From contig JAHQRK010000010.1 of NCBI GenBank assembly GCA_019828595.1, forward strand, positions 2,418,001 to 2,482,000: DNA of 64,000 bases, given 5' to 3'. Both the position numbers and the translations under genes were made by a program. The DNA is from Aphanomyces cochlioides. Its lineage: Eukaryota > Oomycota > Saprolegniomycetes > Saprolegniales > Verrucalvaceae. Of the stretch, positions 33,612 to 44,612 are shown one piece after another (positions within the stretch are counted from its first letter, which is position 1; every line of letters begins with the position of its first letter). Below the pieces are notes generated by a model. The model did no database searches. It saw only the letters and a program-made list of their open reading frames with translations, and was not told where the DNA came from.

Positions 33612-34671
33612 CAGTCGAATTTCCCTCATAAAAAATCGAAATTTCATCCAATCGAAATGGTTCGAACGATATATTTAACGAATGAAAGAGACGAACACGA
33701 TGATTGTTTTTAAATGTATGAGAAGTTGACTTGGTGATGAGAAATTCAAATAATAGTGAAATGAGTGGACCTCGCCCTGGTCAGGTGAGAAAGGTACACT
33801 TGGAGATTTGCAACAAAACAAAGAAATCAACTGCTTCTCTTGTCTGGTAAGCTCATGGCCATGAATGATAGACCTCATTTAACTACAGAACCATGCCAAA
33901 AGGTGCTGTCTGTGGCTTTTTGAAGTCACCGGAGACTTATGGAACTGCTATTCGACCAGGTGGGCCGTCCATTCTCGATGAGAGGGACAAAATACATGTT
34001 CTGTTTGAAGCATCAAAAGGAAAATCAAGTTCAAGTAGGATTTAATATGACTTAAAGCTGAATGTTTCATCATGAACTATTCGTCGAGTCATTAATAAGT
34101 CGAAACGTTTCAAGTACAAGAAACGCAAATCCTCCCCTTGCTTAACCAAGGCCCACAAAGATGCTCGAGTGGAATGGGCAACATATGCTCGAGTGGAATG
34201 GGCAACATCCCACGTTGACCTTGGCCTTGGTTGGAACAATGTTGTCTTTTCTGACGAAAAGAAGTTCAACCTAGATGGCCCAGACGGCCTACAATACTAT
34301 TGGCACGACCTCCGAAAGGAGGAACAGTCAATCTTTAGCCGTCAAAACGGCGGTGGTAGTGTCATGGTGTGGGCAGGAATGTCCAGCCAAGGTTGCACTG
34401 AGGTTGCTCTACTCTCTGGGCGTCAAGATTCAAATGCCTACTGCGACACGATTGCCAACTATCTGATGCCTTTTGTTCACGCTCCTTTTGTTCGAGTGTA
34501 CCATTCTTCCCTGTCCAACATTTTTCATGAAATTCACCATTTTTGTCTATATTTCGACTTGTACTGGGCATTTCACGTTGTGAAGTGCATTGATAATTTT
34601 GTCTTGTCATGCTCTTTCGGCTGTGCGTCAGTTCGATATGACATCAACGGGAGATGATGAAAAATCGACTG
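33612..34671 (+). mobile_element. Decayed Tc1-type element
   Basis: TA flanks both ends (33610-33611 and 34672-34673). The left end CAGTCGAATTTCCC is partly mirrored at the right (CAGTCGATTTTT on the other strand). The body holds a broken Tc1 transposase of the same lineage as the intact copy at 56181-57740. It lies between family members 5 and 6. Confidence 0.55.
33761..34490 (+). pseudogene. Tc1 transposase relic
   Basis: Pieces of a Tc1 protein remain: MSGPRPGQ at 33761, a stretch equal to FLKSPETYGT near 33920, and a catalytic block (VVFSDEKKFNLDGPDG, GGGSVMVWAGMS, YCDTIANYLMPF) at 34169-34480. The block is nearly the same as FSDEKKFNLDGPDG in the intact 335-aa copy at 56528. A short direct duplication (ATGCTCGAGTGGAATGGGCA twice, 34160-34205) and several shifts disable it, and the parts with the second Asp and the Glu are missing. 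Confidence 0.75.
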
Positions 34672-34759
34672 TACCTATGTTCCATGTCCAGCACTGTATA
34701 CTGGTTCATGTCTGACCTTGACAAGCAAATGGCATTTTGACTTTTGCACAAGATTCGAG

Positions 34760-35281
34760 ATGTATCAGCCGATTTCCAAAGCTTCAGACAGCAGCTCGCA
34801 GCAGACTGCACCTGTCGTAACCCAGTTCCATCAGTACCAACAGCAAGAGTCTTACCAGAGTCGCCATTCTTCAACATTCGTCCAAGCCGCGCCATCTCGT
34901 TCGACAGCTCCTCCGCTCAGATCCTATTCATCGACAAATTCAGCATCTAGTCCTTACACGGTTTACTATGCGCTGCCGCCTCCACGCTACAGTGCCTTCA
35001 CTCGATACATGTTGCGTTTATGGCGCGCCTTACTCCTCATGGCACTCTGTCGTTAGCATGTTTTCTCCATTGGCACCTTTGCGATCTTTATGGTTTTCAT
35101 GACTATGGCCGGTGGCTGGTTTTCGACCGTTTGCACAATCTTCTTTGTCGCGAATCTCGTCATTTGTTTCATTGGGCCCCTCACCAAACTCGACGCGTAC
35201 ATTTCCCGCCAACGCGAACTCATGCATCACGTTGTCTTGGCCGATACAGTCGACATCTTTGCCGACTGTGGCGCTGCTTGA
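34760..35281 (+). pseudogene. Membrane-protein family member 6 (frame-broken)
   Basis: A paralogue of the gene at 36098-36655. It starts MYQPISKASDSSSQQ and keeps the Ser/Gln leader, RSTAPPLRSYSSTNSASSPY, YALPPPRYSAF and RYMLRLWRALLL. At about 35050 the sequence that encodes SIASMFFSIGT in the intact sister is shortened, which brings a TAG into frame. The remainder (TMAGGWFSTVCTIFFVANLV, then GPLTKLDAYISRQREL and VDIFADCGAA) continues in a shifted frame to 35281. Everything else aligns closely, so the lesion is young. The pair arose by tandem duplication. Confidence 0.8.
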
Positions 35282-36097
35282 GCCAGCACTGACAACGCAA
35301 TTCTATAATCTTTCTAAAATAGCACGTCGTTTCTAAAGGAGTAAATCCTTCTCCCCCGCGAGGATCTCCGTAACTATTGCCACGACTGCTGCCTATGCGC
35401 TTGCTCCAGTCTTTGCCATCAACTCGAATAGCAGCACCAAACCCAGCGTAAATAATCAAGCCCAGACGTATCACCATGGGGACGACAGTCAAAACAATTA
35501 CTACCGTAGTAGATCACAGTAAACACGCTAACAAAGCTCCAAAATGTAAGAGCCGAGTCCAGGTTAGAAGGATATTGCTAGACTGCTGTACATTTCGAAA
35601 CCACAGTTTGTACAACGCACTCACTTGCGTACGGCGCTGCTTTTGTAGACATTAATTGAGTGGGATGGCTCTCTTCTCGATGAAATCAAGCCACGCTCTT
35701 GTTAATTCAGCGTCTTCTCAAGCTCGATGTCGAAGCTTCAAGGTGTTTCATCTCTGGACAAATTTATCAACCAATCACAGGTTGGAAGATAATAATTCGT
35801 ATAGTTTGGTATCTAATCATAGCTTCAGAACCAGATGAACTCACAATCAGTACTGAACCAACTGAAATGCTATTCCAATCAAACCCTCACAAAACGTGGA
35901 ATAAAGCCGAACAAAATAAAATTTAAGCGTTTTTCAAGCATTGGTTGCCCATTTTAATTACTTTTGATTTGTATCTTGCTGGATGCAAACAAAGTAGGAA
36001 TATTTTTAGGATAGATACATTGCAATACTAAATAATTTGGGAACCAAAGCATGTAAAATAGTGGCCGAAGAGAAAGGAAAGACATTTCATCTTTTGC
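35282..36097. other. Intergenic between members 6 and 7
   Basis: A spacer of 816 bases. No gene was recognised. Confidence 0.35.
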
Positions 36098-36655
36098 ATG
36101 GGAGACAAGATGTATCAACCGATTCCAAACGACAAGGCCTCGGATGGCGCCGCACAGCCTCCTCCCGTCGACTCCCAGCTCCATCAATACCAACAACAGC
36201 AACAACAGCGCTACCAGAGCCGCCAGTCTTCTTCGTTCTTCCAAGCTGCGCCAGCGCCTGCGCCTTCTCGCTCGACGGTTCCTCCACACAGATCCTATTC
36301 ATCGACAAGTTCGGCGCCCAATCCCTACACGGTCTACTATGCCCCGCCTCCTCCTCGCCGTAGCGCTTTCTCTCGCTATATGTTGCGTTTGTGGCGTGCC
36401 TTGCTCCTCGTGGCGCTCTCTATCGCGAGCATGTTTTTCTCCATCGGCACGTTTGCGATCTTGATGATTTTGATGAGTCTCTCAGGCGGCTGGCTCTCTA
36501 TTGTCTGCACGATCTTCTTTGTCGTGAATCTCGTCATTTGTTTCATCGGTCCCCTCACCAAACTCGATGCGTACATCTCCCAGCAACGCCAGCTCATGCA
36601 TGAGATCATCTTGGCCGATACCGTCGATATCTTCGCCGACTGTGGTACCGCTTAA
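36098..36655 (+). CDS. Ser/Gln/Pro-rich two-helix membrane protein, member 7
   Basis: 185 aa; ATGs at 36098 and 36110 are both possible, and the second (MYQPIPNDKASDGAA) matches the family leader best. The N-terminal half is rich in Gln, Ser and Pro (HQYQQQQQQRYQSRQSS). Two hydrophobic helices follow (RALLLVALSIASMFFSIGTF and WLSIVCTIFFVVNLVICFIG), then TKLDAYISQQRQLMHEIILA and a conserved end VDIFADCGTA. It is the intact sister of member 6 and a more distant relative of member 5. There is no signal peptide; a cytosolic leader with an inserted hairpin is the likely topology. Function unknown. Confidence 0.8.
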   Translation: MGDKMYQPIPNDKASDGAAQPPPVDSQLHQYQQQQQQRYQSRQSSSFFQAAPAPAPSRSTVPPHRSYSSTSSAPNPYTVYYAPPPPRRSAFSRYMLRLWRALLLVALSIASMFFSIGTFAILMILMSLSGGWLSIVCTIFFVVNLVICFIGPLTKLDAYISQQRQLMHEIILADTVDIFADCGTA

Positions 36656-36711
36656 GCCAACGCTTTGATCGCAACGCTTGTGTTAAACCTTGTTAAATTA
36701 CGTGTCTTTTT

Positions 36712-38766
36712 CTAACGACTGCATCCTTCTTCCCCGTGAGAATGTCCATGGCTATGGCTGTGGCCATGGCCGTGACTGTGTCCGTGGTCGTGACCATGAG
36801 AGCCCAAAGCAATGTTCGCGGCATCAGCTTTGTCAACGATTTGCACCGTCAATTCATGGACAGAGAGCGCTTGGTAGACAATCGATCGCATCGCGTCGAG
36901 TGCATTCTTCTGGTGGTTCAGCGTTCCATCTTGGACTTGGACATGCATCGATGCAATCAACTTGCCGCTTTGGTTCCACGCATGAACGTTGGAAACGTGC
37001 TCGACATAGTTCAATTGTTCAATGCGAGCGACGGCCATTTGCAAATTAGCTGCAGTCGAAGCGTCAATCCCTTGGACGAGTTGCGTCATGGTTTCCTTGA
37101 GCAGCGGAACTGTGCTCCCAAAGATCACAATCGAGATAAAGCCCGAGCAGAGCGGATCCATGATGTACCAGCCATACCAGTCGATGCAGATCGATGAGAT
37201 AATGACGCCGACGGAGCCCATCGTATCGGCTAACACATGGAGATACACTCCGATGAGATTGGAGTTTCCATGCGAATGGCTATGACCATGGTCGTGGCTG
37301 TCGTGGGAGTGGCCGTGCGTCAAGTCATGGAACCAAATCAAGCCGACGACATTCATGAGCAAGCCACCGACGGATGTAAGCAGGAGATGGTCGGTGTGGA
37401 TCGTCGGGGGGTCAAAGATGCGCTCAACAGCTTCCATCATGAAGTGGAACGCCATGAAGACAAGCAGGAGCGAATTCACAAACCCACTCAGGACTTCGAC
37501 GCGGTCAAAGCCGTAGGTAAACTGTCGACTTGCTGGCCATTTCGAGACCATGGCAGCGACGAGGCCAATGACAAGAGCGCCGTTGTCAAAGAGCATGTGA
37601 CCTGCGTCGCTGAGGAGGCCGAGAGAATTGGTCATGTAGCCGACGACAAATTCGACGAACATGTACAAGATATTGCCGCTTAGGAAGAGCAAAATCTTGC
37701 GTGTAGCTCCATCGAGAGCATGCCATTGCTTGAGCAAATACGTGAAGGAGAGCGCAGAGGATGAAGAGGAGGCGCCAGACCGATGGCTGGTCGAGTACAA
37801 GTCCATGGGATGCTTGCGACTTGCGTCTTCTTGGTCGAGGTAGAGCGCCCATCCCCATGAAATCGACACCAAAGCACCAAAGGAGAGCAAAGTGTGAAGG
37901 ATCAAATGCCAGCCAAAGAAAGGAGCAAGCCAACACGTGTACAAAGCCAGTGGATATTGGACAAACAAACGCACCGAGACGTTCAAACGAGCTTGGCGGG
38001 ATGCGTCCATGTCGTGGAATGCAATGGGGAGATGGATCGAGAGAAAGCCCACGAGCGACAAAGCTACGAGGATAACAGCAGACGAATAGACATGGGATTC
38101 AGCAACGGGAACACGGTGGTTGTTTGAAAAGAACGAACCAAAGAAGATTTGTGTAGCGAATGCAGCGGCGGCGGCAATTCCAAACGTGACGGATTGGTCT
38201 ACGATCGACGGAGCCGACGAAAAGAACGATCCCTGGACGTGTTTGAGCCCGATTGAGGCAGCAAACAGAGCAATATGGAACAAGAAGGATGGCGGTGCTG
38301 GTGTCGGAGCGACGGCTGGAAAGAGAAGAGCCAAGATGTATCCTGCGGCAATGGCAATCAGTGCGCGCTTGTTGAGGTTCTTGTGGGGCTTGGAAAATGG
38401 TTCGGTTAGACAGAAGCTCGCACTTTCAACGAGCGACGCCCATTGCAAGCCACAAAAGTGGAGCATGCACATGCGGAGCAGAGAGATCGTGAATAAAAGG
38501 CCTCCCTGCATGGCCGCACGCAGTGGATTCGACGACGTAGACGGTAAACGAAGCACAGACGCCGCTGACAGAGCGAGACCAAGGCCACCGACAACCACAA
38601 ACATCCATGGCAGGAGCGCCACAGACGTCGTCAAATCGGCCGACGCGAACGTAATTCGATGCAGGACGGCTAGCCAACATAGTTGTGTCAAAGCAGAGCC
38701 CGCGGCGAGTCCGTAGGTGGCTGGACGGTCCTCGACATGGTCGTGGAAGAGCACGTCTCCATACAT
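36712..38766 (-). CDS. Cation diffusion facilitator, ZnT5/Msc2-like zinc transporter
   Basis: 684 aa from the ATG at 38766 (MYGDVLFHDHVEDRP); a longer frame to 38793 has only TTG. The N-terminal half (about 330 residues) has many extra hydrophobic helices. The C-terminal half is a complete CDF domain: helix 2 has SLGLLSDAGHMLFDN with the HxxxD zinc site, a His-rich loop follows (HGHSHDSHDHGHSHSHG), and helix 5 has YLHVLADTMGSVGV with the second HxxxD. A cytosolic domain comes next, and the tail is a second His-rich stretch near the stop. Long N-terminal extensions are typical of ZnT5 and yeast Msc2, which load zinc into the secretory pathway by proton exchange. Single exon. Confidence in family is high, in organelle moderate. 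Confidence 0.92.
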   Translation of the reverse strand: MYGDVLFHDHVEDRPATYGLAAGSALTQLCWLAVLHRITFASADLTTSVALLPWMFVVVGGLGLALSAASVLRLPSTSSNPLRAAMQGGLLFTISLLRMCMLHFCGLQWASLVESASFCLTEPFSKPHKNLNKRALIAIAAGYILALLFPAVAPTPAPPSFLFHIALFAASIGLKHVQGSFFSSAPSIVDQSVTFGIAAAAAFATQIFFGSFFSNNHRVPVAESHVYSSAVILVALSLVGFLSIHLPIAFHDMDASRQARLNVSVRLFVQYPLALYTCWLAPFFGWHLILHTLLSFGALVSISWGWALYLDQEDASRKHPMDLYSTSHRSGASSSSSALSFTYLLKQWHALDGATRKILLFLSGNILYMFVEFVVGYMTNSLGLLSDAGHMLFDNGALVIGLVAAMVSKWPASRQFTYGFDRVEVLSGFVNSLLLVFMAFHFMMEAVERIFDPPTIHTDHLLLTSVGGLLMNVVGLIWFHDLTHGHSHDSHDHGHSHSHGNSNLIGVYLHVLADTMGSVGVIISSICIDWYGWYIMDPLCSGFISIVIFGSTVPLLKETMTQLVQGIDASTAANLQMAVARIEQLNYVEHVSNVHAWNQSGKLIASMHVQVQDGTLNHQKNALDAMRSIVYQALSVHELTVQIVDKADAANIALGSHGHDHGHSHGHGHSHSHGHSHGEEGCSR

Positions 38767-40859
38767 GTTTGGAGTTAGAATGACGTTTTTCAATTGGATC
38801 GGCTCATCGAAAAAAAAGCATAAAAATTAAAAATTAAATTAAAATTGATAAAAATAAAAACAATTGCATTTTCCTATCAATTTTAATGAATTACTCCGGA
38901 GTATTTCGATTTCATGGCGTGATGGCATCCCGACCCAAGCATGGTGTTGAGATTCATCCAAGCATCAATTGAAACGGCCACGACGGCTGTGGATGGCCAA
39001 AGACAGCTCAATAGGGAGCCCATGGAATGGCAATTTGAATGCCGTAAGAAGTAGACGATTTGGAGCAGAAGCTAAAGCTAGAGAGGGGATTGAATGGGCC
39101 GCGTCGACTTTGGTTATAAGACAGCTGGACTTGGCAGTCACGCCGTAGATTCGATTTCAGAGTCTTTGTCCCACGCAAAAGCACAAAAAATAGGCAATGC
39201 CTATTGCAAGCTACCGCCTCTTGAGAAGAGAGTTTGATGCATGGAACGACACAACTCTGCTCATGAGAAGACGCCCTTGGTGCTCGGTTGCGTTGAGCTC
39301 ATTCGCCCGTGAATGCCCCAGCAATGTTGTACGGCACTGTCTTTTTGTCCAGCAATAAGGCTGATGTTGACAGTTGTGACTTGCGGTGTGGATGTGATAC
39401 ACTCCGAGAGGACTGCACAGTTGCTCACGTAGTCGAAATGGCATTTGACCGCAAGATTCATTTCCTTTCAGGTATTCCTCACACAATCGTCCTGACGAAG
39501 CACTACTGCCATGAATTAGAGCTCCACCTTCGCTGGTTGTCCGTGGAGGGCATGCAATGTCCACGTGCAACCAGCGTAGTTGGAGTGCTATAATGTAGTC
39601 TTAGACGGGGATCCATTTGTTCGGCTGTAGTCTTCATTCCATATTAGACATATTGAATAATCAGACCAGTCACGTCCATGGCCAAATGGACTGCTTTGGC
39701 GGGGGTCAAAGTGGAATTTGAATACAAGTAGAAACAATCACGACTTCACAACTTACTGCATTATCTACCTGCCTTCAACTGATAGCGGCGGCCATTGCAT
39801 CTTCACTCTGCCGTCGTCGTCAATTTCAATGCATTCTGTCTACAGTGTACTTATTATAGCTTTGTGTTTAAAGCGACAAGGCGCTTGAACTTATCCATGT
39901 CATGACCGCCACCTGGCATGATCTTTTCAAAGTTGACAAATGCGACATTGCTCTTTCATGAATTCTTATAGTAAACATTGATTGGTTGAAACAAAATGTA
40001 TAAAGTGGTAATTTTATCCAATGAAATTCAACTTATAATTCTCATTGATTGGTTAAAATAAATAGCTTATAATGATTTTTATCCAATTAAATCAGTCTGT
40101 GATGACGGTCGACTGTCGTCGTTGGGTGAATTTCACACTCGACACATGGATAACATCGATTACATCACGTCGCTCTGTGTAATGCGTAGTCCTACTCACC
40201 CTCATTACCCAACAGAACCAAGATGCAAGGTCACCTCGATATGCACTCTCTTTCCCATCAATTTGCGCATGGCGTGGGTCTTCCGAAGCAATCTTTCACT
40301 TCAAGATTTCACCCTTGGAGTCTTGTCGCTCTTGTTTGGATACGTATCTCACTGTATAGATTATCTCCGCGAAGTCGCTGAATTCAGTATAGGTACTGGT
40401 CATCCATCACATCGGAATCAACGATAGAAACGCACATTGAGTAGCGTATGCACTCAAGTTCTCGGTAAACCGCCGCCGGCCATTTTTAAAATCTTCCATG
40501 CCAACTTGACTGGCGTATAAACGTTCCAGAATTCCACGATTTGAATCGAAAATCTCGTCGATCTCATCACCAGCGCATTGGAGACAAAGAGCGTGGCTAT
40601 TGCAGCGACAGACGTGGATGCACCGCTCTGAGTTGTGTCGCAATGAGATGGCAAGGCAACGTCTGGATCCATCTCACCTGTTCCAATTCGTCAATTTCTT
40701 TCTCGCCAACTATAGTTTACTTTGATTGGCTAAAATTCAATAAAACAATTATATTTGATTGGCTATAATCAATTAATTACCTTATTGGCCCACCGTTACT
40801 CATGTACAGTAACTCCATGCCATACTCCACTTCTCAATCCTTTGACGTCACCAACCACA
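38767..40859. other. Long spacer with two weak candidate small genes
   Basis: No firm gene in 2.1 kb. On the plus strand an 89-codon frame (39324-39593) reads MLYGTVFLSSNKADVDSCDL and looks partly protein-like but has no known motif. On the minus strand 40407-40643 reads CIHVCRCNSHALCLQC and then GDEIDEIFDSNRGILERLYA, a Cys-rich segment that could be an exon of a small zinc-binding protein. Its upstream piece (TIVGEKEIDELEQ) would have to join across an intron at about 40635-40680. Neither is strong enough for a gene call. Several copies of GATTGGTTAAAA/TTGATTGG-type AT-rich words occur at 39978-40090 and 40720-40775. Confidence 0.35.
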
Positions 40860-41810
40860 ATGGCCGCGCCAGAATCCACGCTGCCGTGCTACATGCGCGT
40901 GCATATTATAGGCCACGAAGATGCTGAAGATCCAACGACCCATAGTAAGATTGTGGTACGTTGCCGAAGTTTGCGAATTTGCAGCTCATCTTGAGCTTTC
41001 TGTAGCTCTACCGTACTGTCATCAAGTACAATGGTCAATCCTTTGAACGCGGCATTCGATTCAGCCGCTTTTATGCCTTCTATCGCAATCTCACTGCGGA
41101 AGAGAAGAAGGCCATTGACTGTAAGTTTCCACATCGGTACTTGTTTGTCGCCGAATTGGACGAATCCCGACTGTTGAAACGCGAAACTCAGGTGTGTTCT
41201 TGACTGATCGACCATGGGATTGACTCTGACTCGGTAGCTCAATGCGTTCTTCAAAGCGCTGTGTGAGTTGAATATCACGCCTACGATGGAATTGTCGCTC
41301 CTCAACTTGTTTAAAATCAAAGAACGCCACCTTGGACCTCAAATTCGAGGATCCATCCTGTTTGTCCCGCACCCAAGAGCGGATGGCACGTCGTCAGAAC
41401 ACTCTACCGAGCATCCGCCGATTCGCCGCGTCTTTAATGGCCCTCAGCGAACTTCATTGATGTCCCAGTCGTCGTTAGCCTCCAATTTATCGTACGGTAG
41501 CTCGATACGATCTTCGTTTGCAGCATCTCAAGCGTCGACGGTCTTGTCGCCTCCCCCTTCGACCGTGTCATTCTCATCCTCTATCAGCACGACTGATCCC
41601 TGTGAGGACAAGTATGCGCCTTCCTTTCGTGCCGTGCGCCGTCGAAAAGAGTCTCCCCGATGGAGCGAGACCGCTGAGCCTCTTCCCCCAGCGCCGAAAA
41701 CATTTGAAGAGCAAGTGGATGTCCACATGAGCGCCATTACCAAAATGCTTGGCGACGACGATTTGCATCTCTTGACTCCTAAGCCCCAAGAAACCGCGGT
41801 AACTTATTAA
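40860..41810 (+). CDS. PX-domain protein, 284 aa
   Basis: Three exons: 40860-40955, 41006-41191 and 41238-41810, with introns of 50 and 46 nt (GTACG...TGTAG and GTGTG...GGTAG). All three exon lengths are multiples of three. The N-terminal domain reads as a PX (phox) fold: a first strand YMRVHIIGHED, then YRTVIKYNGQSFERGIRFSR with the Arg expected to hold phosphoinositide phosphate, FYAFYRNL, the K-F-P core (KFPHRYLF), and a last helix LCELNITPTMELSLLNLFKI. The remaining 170 residues are Ser/Pro-rich and probably disordered. PX domains bring proteins to endosomal membranes through PI3P; the cargo is unknown. Confidence 0.8.
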
Positions 41811-41992
41811 TCTTCAGGCTAGCTCGTATTTAAGAAACAAAAAATGGGAATGTATCAACAGAAGTGTTTACCACGCTAGCCTTAAACTTTATACCACCGA
41901 GCCATCGCATTGACACTAAGCTATAAGCATTAAACTTCGAAGTCGTTGTAGTCTAAATCAGAAGTGGCTCTCAACCTCCGAGATGAAGTGAA

Positions 41993-43164
41993 TTAGGATT
42001 TCTCGTTACTTTTCTCCATCTCGTCGAGCATTTCTTTCGCGTGAATGTCGTACGGAGCTAGCGCTTCCAGCCATTTCTTGGCAGCGTCGTGGTTGGCAGC
42101 AACGCCAACTCCATCCCGAAGCATGACGGCGACATTAAACATCGCCATGGCATGTCTACAATCAACCAAGTCAATAGGAACTTTGCAAGAAAACAAGCAG
42201 ACCCTTTCATTGCAGCTTGTTGGAACAATTGATACGCAACTGTGTCGTCCTTGTCGACGTTTTCCCCCGCTTGGTGCAAGCAGCCCATGTTAAAGAGCGC
42301 ATTCGGCACGCCTGCAGACGCTGCAGCCCGTCGAAGTTCCAAACCCAATGGAATATCCTGGTTGACATTGATGCCATTATAATACCAGTCCCCGAGAATG
42401 GACTTGGCGTGCGCATCGCCCTTTGATGACGCTTTAGTGTACCAAACGACAGCCTCAGCAGAGTTCTACTTGGAAATCAGCACATTCCAACGAGAATACG
42501 AGGACAACCTTCTCAACGCCTTGGCCGGAAGCATACATATTAGCCACTGCCATATAAGCTGGTGGTAAATCTGCTTTGGCACATGCAAGGTAGAGCTCGA
42601 ACGCCTTGGCTTTATTTTGTCGAGTTCCCTCGCCAGAGTTGAGAGCCTCCGCGTACGCATATGTGCCCCAAGCATTCTTGGCTGCGTAAAGCTAGATAAA
42701 ACTCTTAGAATTGCAGATTGTTTGCCAGCTTACGTGTTTGAATAGAGCGGTTGCAGTGATAGGATCTGGTTTGGGAAAGCCCGTGCCATCTCGCAAACAA
42801 CGAGCATAGCTGAACTTGGCATTGAGATGACCTTTGTCCATAGCAGCCTTCCAGAGCAAGAGCGATTGGGCTATGTTCTCTCTAGAGTTTTCAAAGATGG
42901 CTTGGCCCATTTGATAGAGTCGCGCTGGTGGAGTTGTTTCAGCAAGCTGCGAGACATGGTCTGGCGTGATGAGCTAGTCATCAAGTCAAGTGGATAATGC
43001 AACACAGCAAGCCTACCACAGCAGCTCCTTCAGATCCCATGGTGCGTAGCTTACGCACGATCTCTTGAATCTCCTAAAGCATGGCTTAAAACAGCAGTTT
43101 CATCGTGTTATACCTCATCAATGATGGTTGTCGGCCGCGTCGACCCAAACCATCGCCGCAACAT
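41993..43164 (-). CDS. Sel1-repeat (SLR) protein, several introns
   Basis: The ATG at 43164 begins MLRRWFGSTRPTTIIDE. Introns of about 40 nt follow (near 43113-43075 and 43018-42975). Sel1-type helical repeats are clear: NIAQSLLLWKAAMDKGHLNA with KFSYARCLRDGTG (near 42850-42770), RRAAASAGVPNALFNMGCLH with QAG (near 42330-42270), and the last, AMAMFNVAVMLRDGVGVAAN (near 42150-42090). The stop is TAA at 41995-41993. Sel1 repeats are TPR-like scaffolds for protein complexes, for example in ER-associated degradation. No signal peptide is seen, so the location is open. Middle exon borders are approximate. Confidence 0.72.
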
Positions 43165-43453
43165 TTTGACTTCAAAACTAATTCGAGTGGTTAAAATATA
43201 ATTATATCAGCCAATCAAATTTATGAACCATAGTCATTTCTATGTGAAATTGGCTTTTCGGCATAAGATTTATAAATTAATCTCCAAGGAAGAAGAGTTG
43301 TGGAAGGATAAAGCGTCTGAGTTCATAAAGCAAGGGAAAGCATCGTCAAACTCTTTTCATCACCAAGCACACTTTCATTAAGCTCGTCCTTCCTGAGCTA
43401 AACTTTAACGATTATTGAGCACCGTCTTCAACTTAAAGAATCAATGTCTATAT

Positions 43454-44612
43454 TCAATCATGGTGCATAATGCGATCATAAGCTAGCTTGAGTTGTTCCC
43501 AGAATAAAAAGGTGAAGACAGTGTGAGGGCCAAGTCGGATGTACTGCACGGTCCAGCCTTTGAAAGCGCCTCGGATGCCTTCGGTCATCAAAGTCTTCTT
43601 TGCACAATCGATCGGTCCCGTGTAGAGCAAGCCCTTGCCGGTCTTTAAGTCAAGGGGTTGGTTGTACAAACGGACGCTGATCACGTCGAAGGGGTTCATG
43701 GCAGTCACGCAGAAGAATCCGGTCAAGAGCGCCGATGTGAAGTGCAAGGCGACGGTTTGGTCGCGGAAATGGTAGCGTTCCAGGAGCATGTCCTTGAAAT
43801 ATTCGTAGCAGGTCAGTTGAGTTGCCGAGCCAAAGCTGACGCGAGGAATCGCACTGCCAATGCCGCGGAAAAAGCCGAGAAGACCATCAGATTGGTAGAC
43901 AGCTTTGAAACCTTGGAAGGCTGACGTGTAGACATGGCGGCCATGAGTTACAGCGCCACTGTTAGCAGCTTGAAGCCGAGCACGAACCAAATACTACAAT
44001 GCAATCGATGAGGAATTGCACTGGGATGGAGATAAAGCTTACAAATGGATTACCGGTGAAAGAAGACACAGCTCCCGAGAGGACGCCAGCGACGAAATTG
44101 TTGACCAAATACGTTGGCTGGGTCTTGTCGACGCCGCATAATTTTTTGGCAGGTTCATAGAGCGCAAAACGAGTGCCAGCAATCATAAACTACCATGGAT
44201 CTGTCAGCTCAAGTCAATTCCACTAAGTGTACTGTACCTGGTACATGATGGTCATGTTGAGCCCACTTTGAATGCCTCGAATGCCTTCTGTCCGTGCAAT
44301 CAAGGCCAAGGACTGGAATGGATTTTTGTACACGCGGGTGATGGCGCGTCCTGACGAGTCGACCAGTTCGTTTTGCAATTGCATGCGGGTCTTCACGACT
44401 TCGAGGGGGTTGGTAATGACAGCAGCCATCGAGGCAGCCGTGGCGGCGAGGAAGAAATTGGTCAAAACGTCTTTTTCCTTGGGCGCGACCGCGACTTTCG
44501 GGACTGCTAGATCGTTCTGGACGACGACACCTGACGAACTCATGGCAGATTGGGCAATCGGGCCAGCCACGGATGAATCTACAGAGGCTGTCGGCTGGTT
44601 TCGAGCGTCCAT
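43454..44612 (-). CDS. Mitochondrial carrier family protein (SLC25A34/35, OAC1-like), 353 aa
   Basis: Exons 44612-44238, 44189-44043 and 43993-43454 are separated by introns of 48 and 49 nt, and all exon lengths are multiples of three. The ATG at 44612 starts MDARNQPTASVDSS; a longer frame begins only with TTG. Three carrier repeats are present with their signatures: NPLEVVKTRMQ (first), the second repeat helix ending GNPF joined to YLVRARLQ, and NPFDVISVRLYNQ (third). Short GxxG-type turns (GIRGIQSGL, GLLGFFRGIG, GIRGAFKGW) follow each. The spacing and the VRARLQAANSG motif are most like oxaloacetate/dicarboxylate carriers of the OAC1/SLC25A35 branch in the inner mitochondrial membrane. Substrate is inferred only. 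Confidence 0.88.

Noticed and set aside
33612..36097. A single large transposon covering 33.5-36.0 kb
   Set aside because: Matching AT-rich words on the two sides are too short and unordered; only the 1.06-kb Tc1 relic has paired ends and TA flanks.
37237..38716. Plus-strand frames of 148 and 198 codons under the zinc transporter
   Set aside because: They lie opposite an intact conserved CDF gene and have no recognisable domains.
39211..39593. Overlapping frames on both strands (119 and 94 codons)
   Set aside because: No known motif, no clear start on either strand and no splice evidence; left as part of the spacer.
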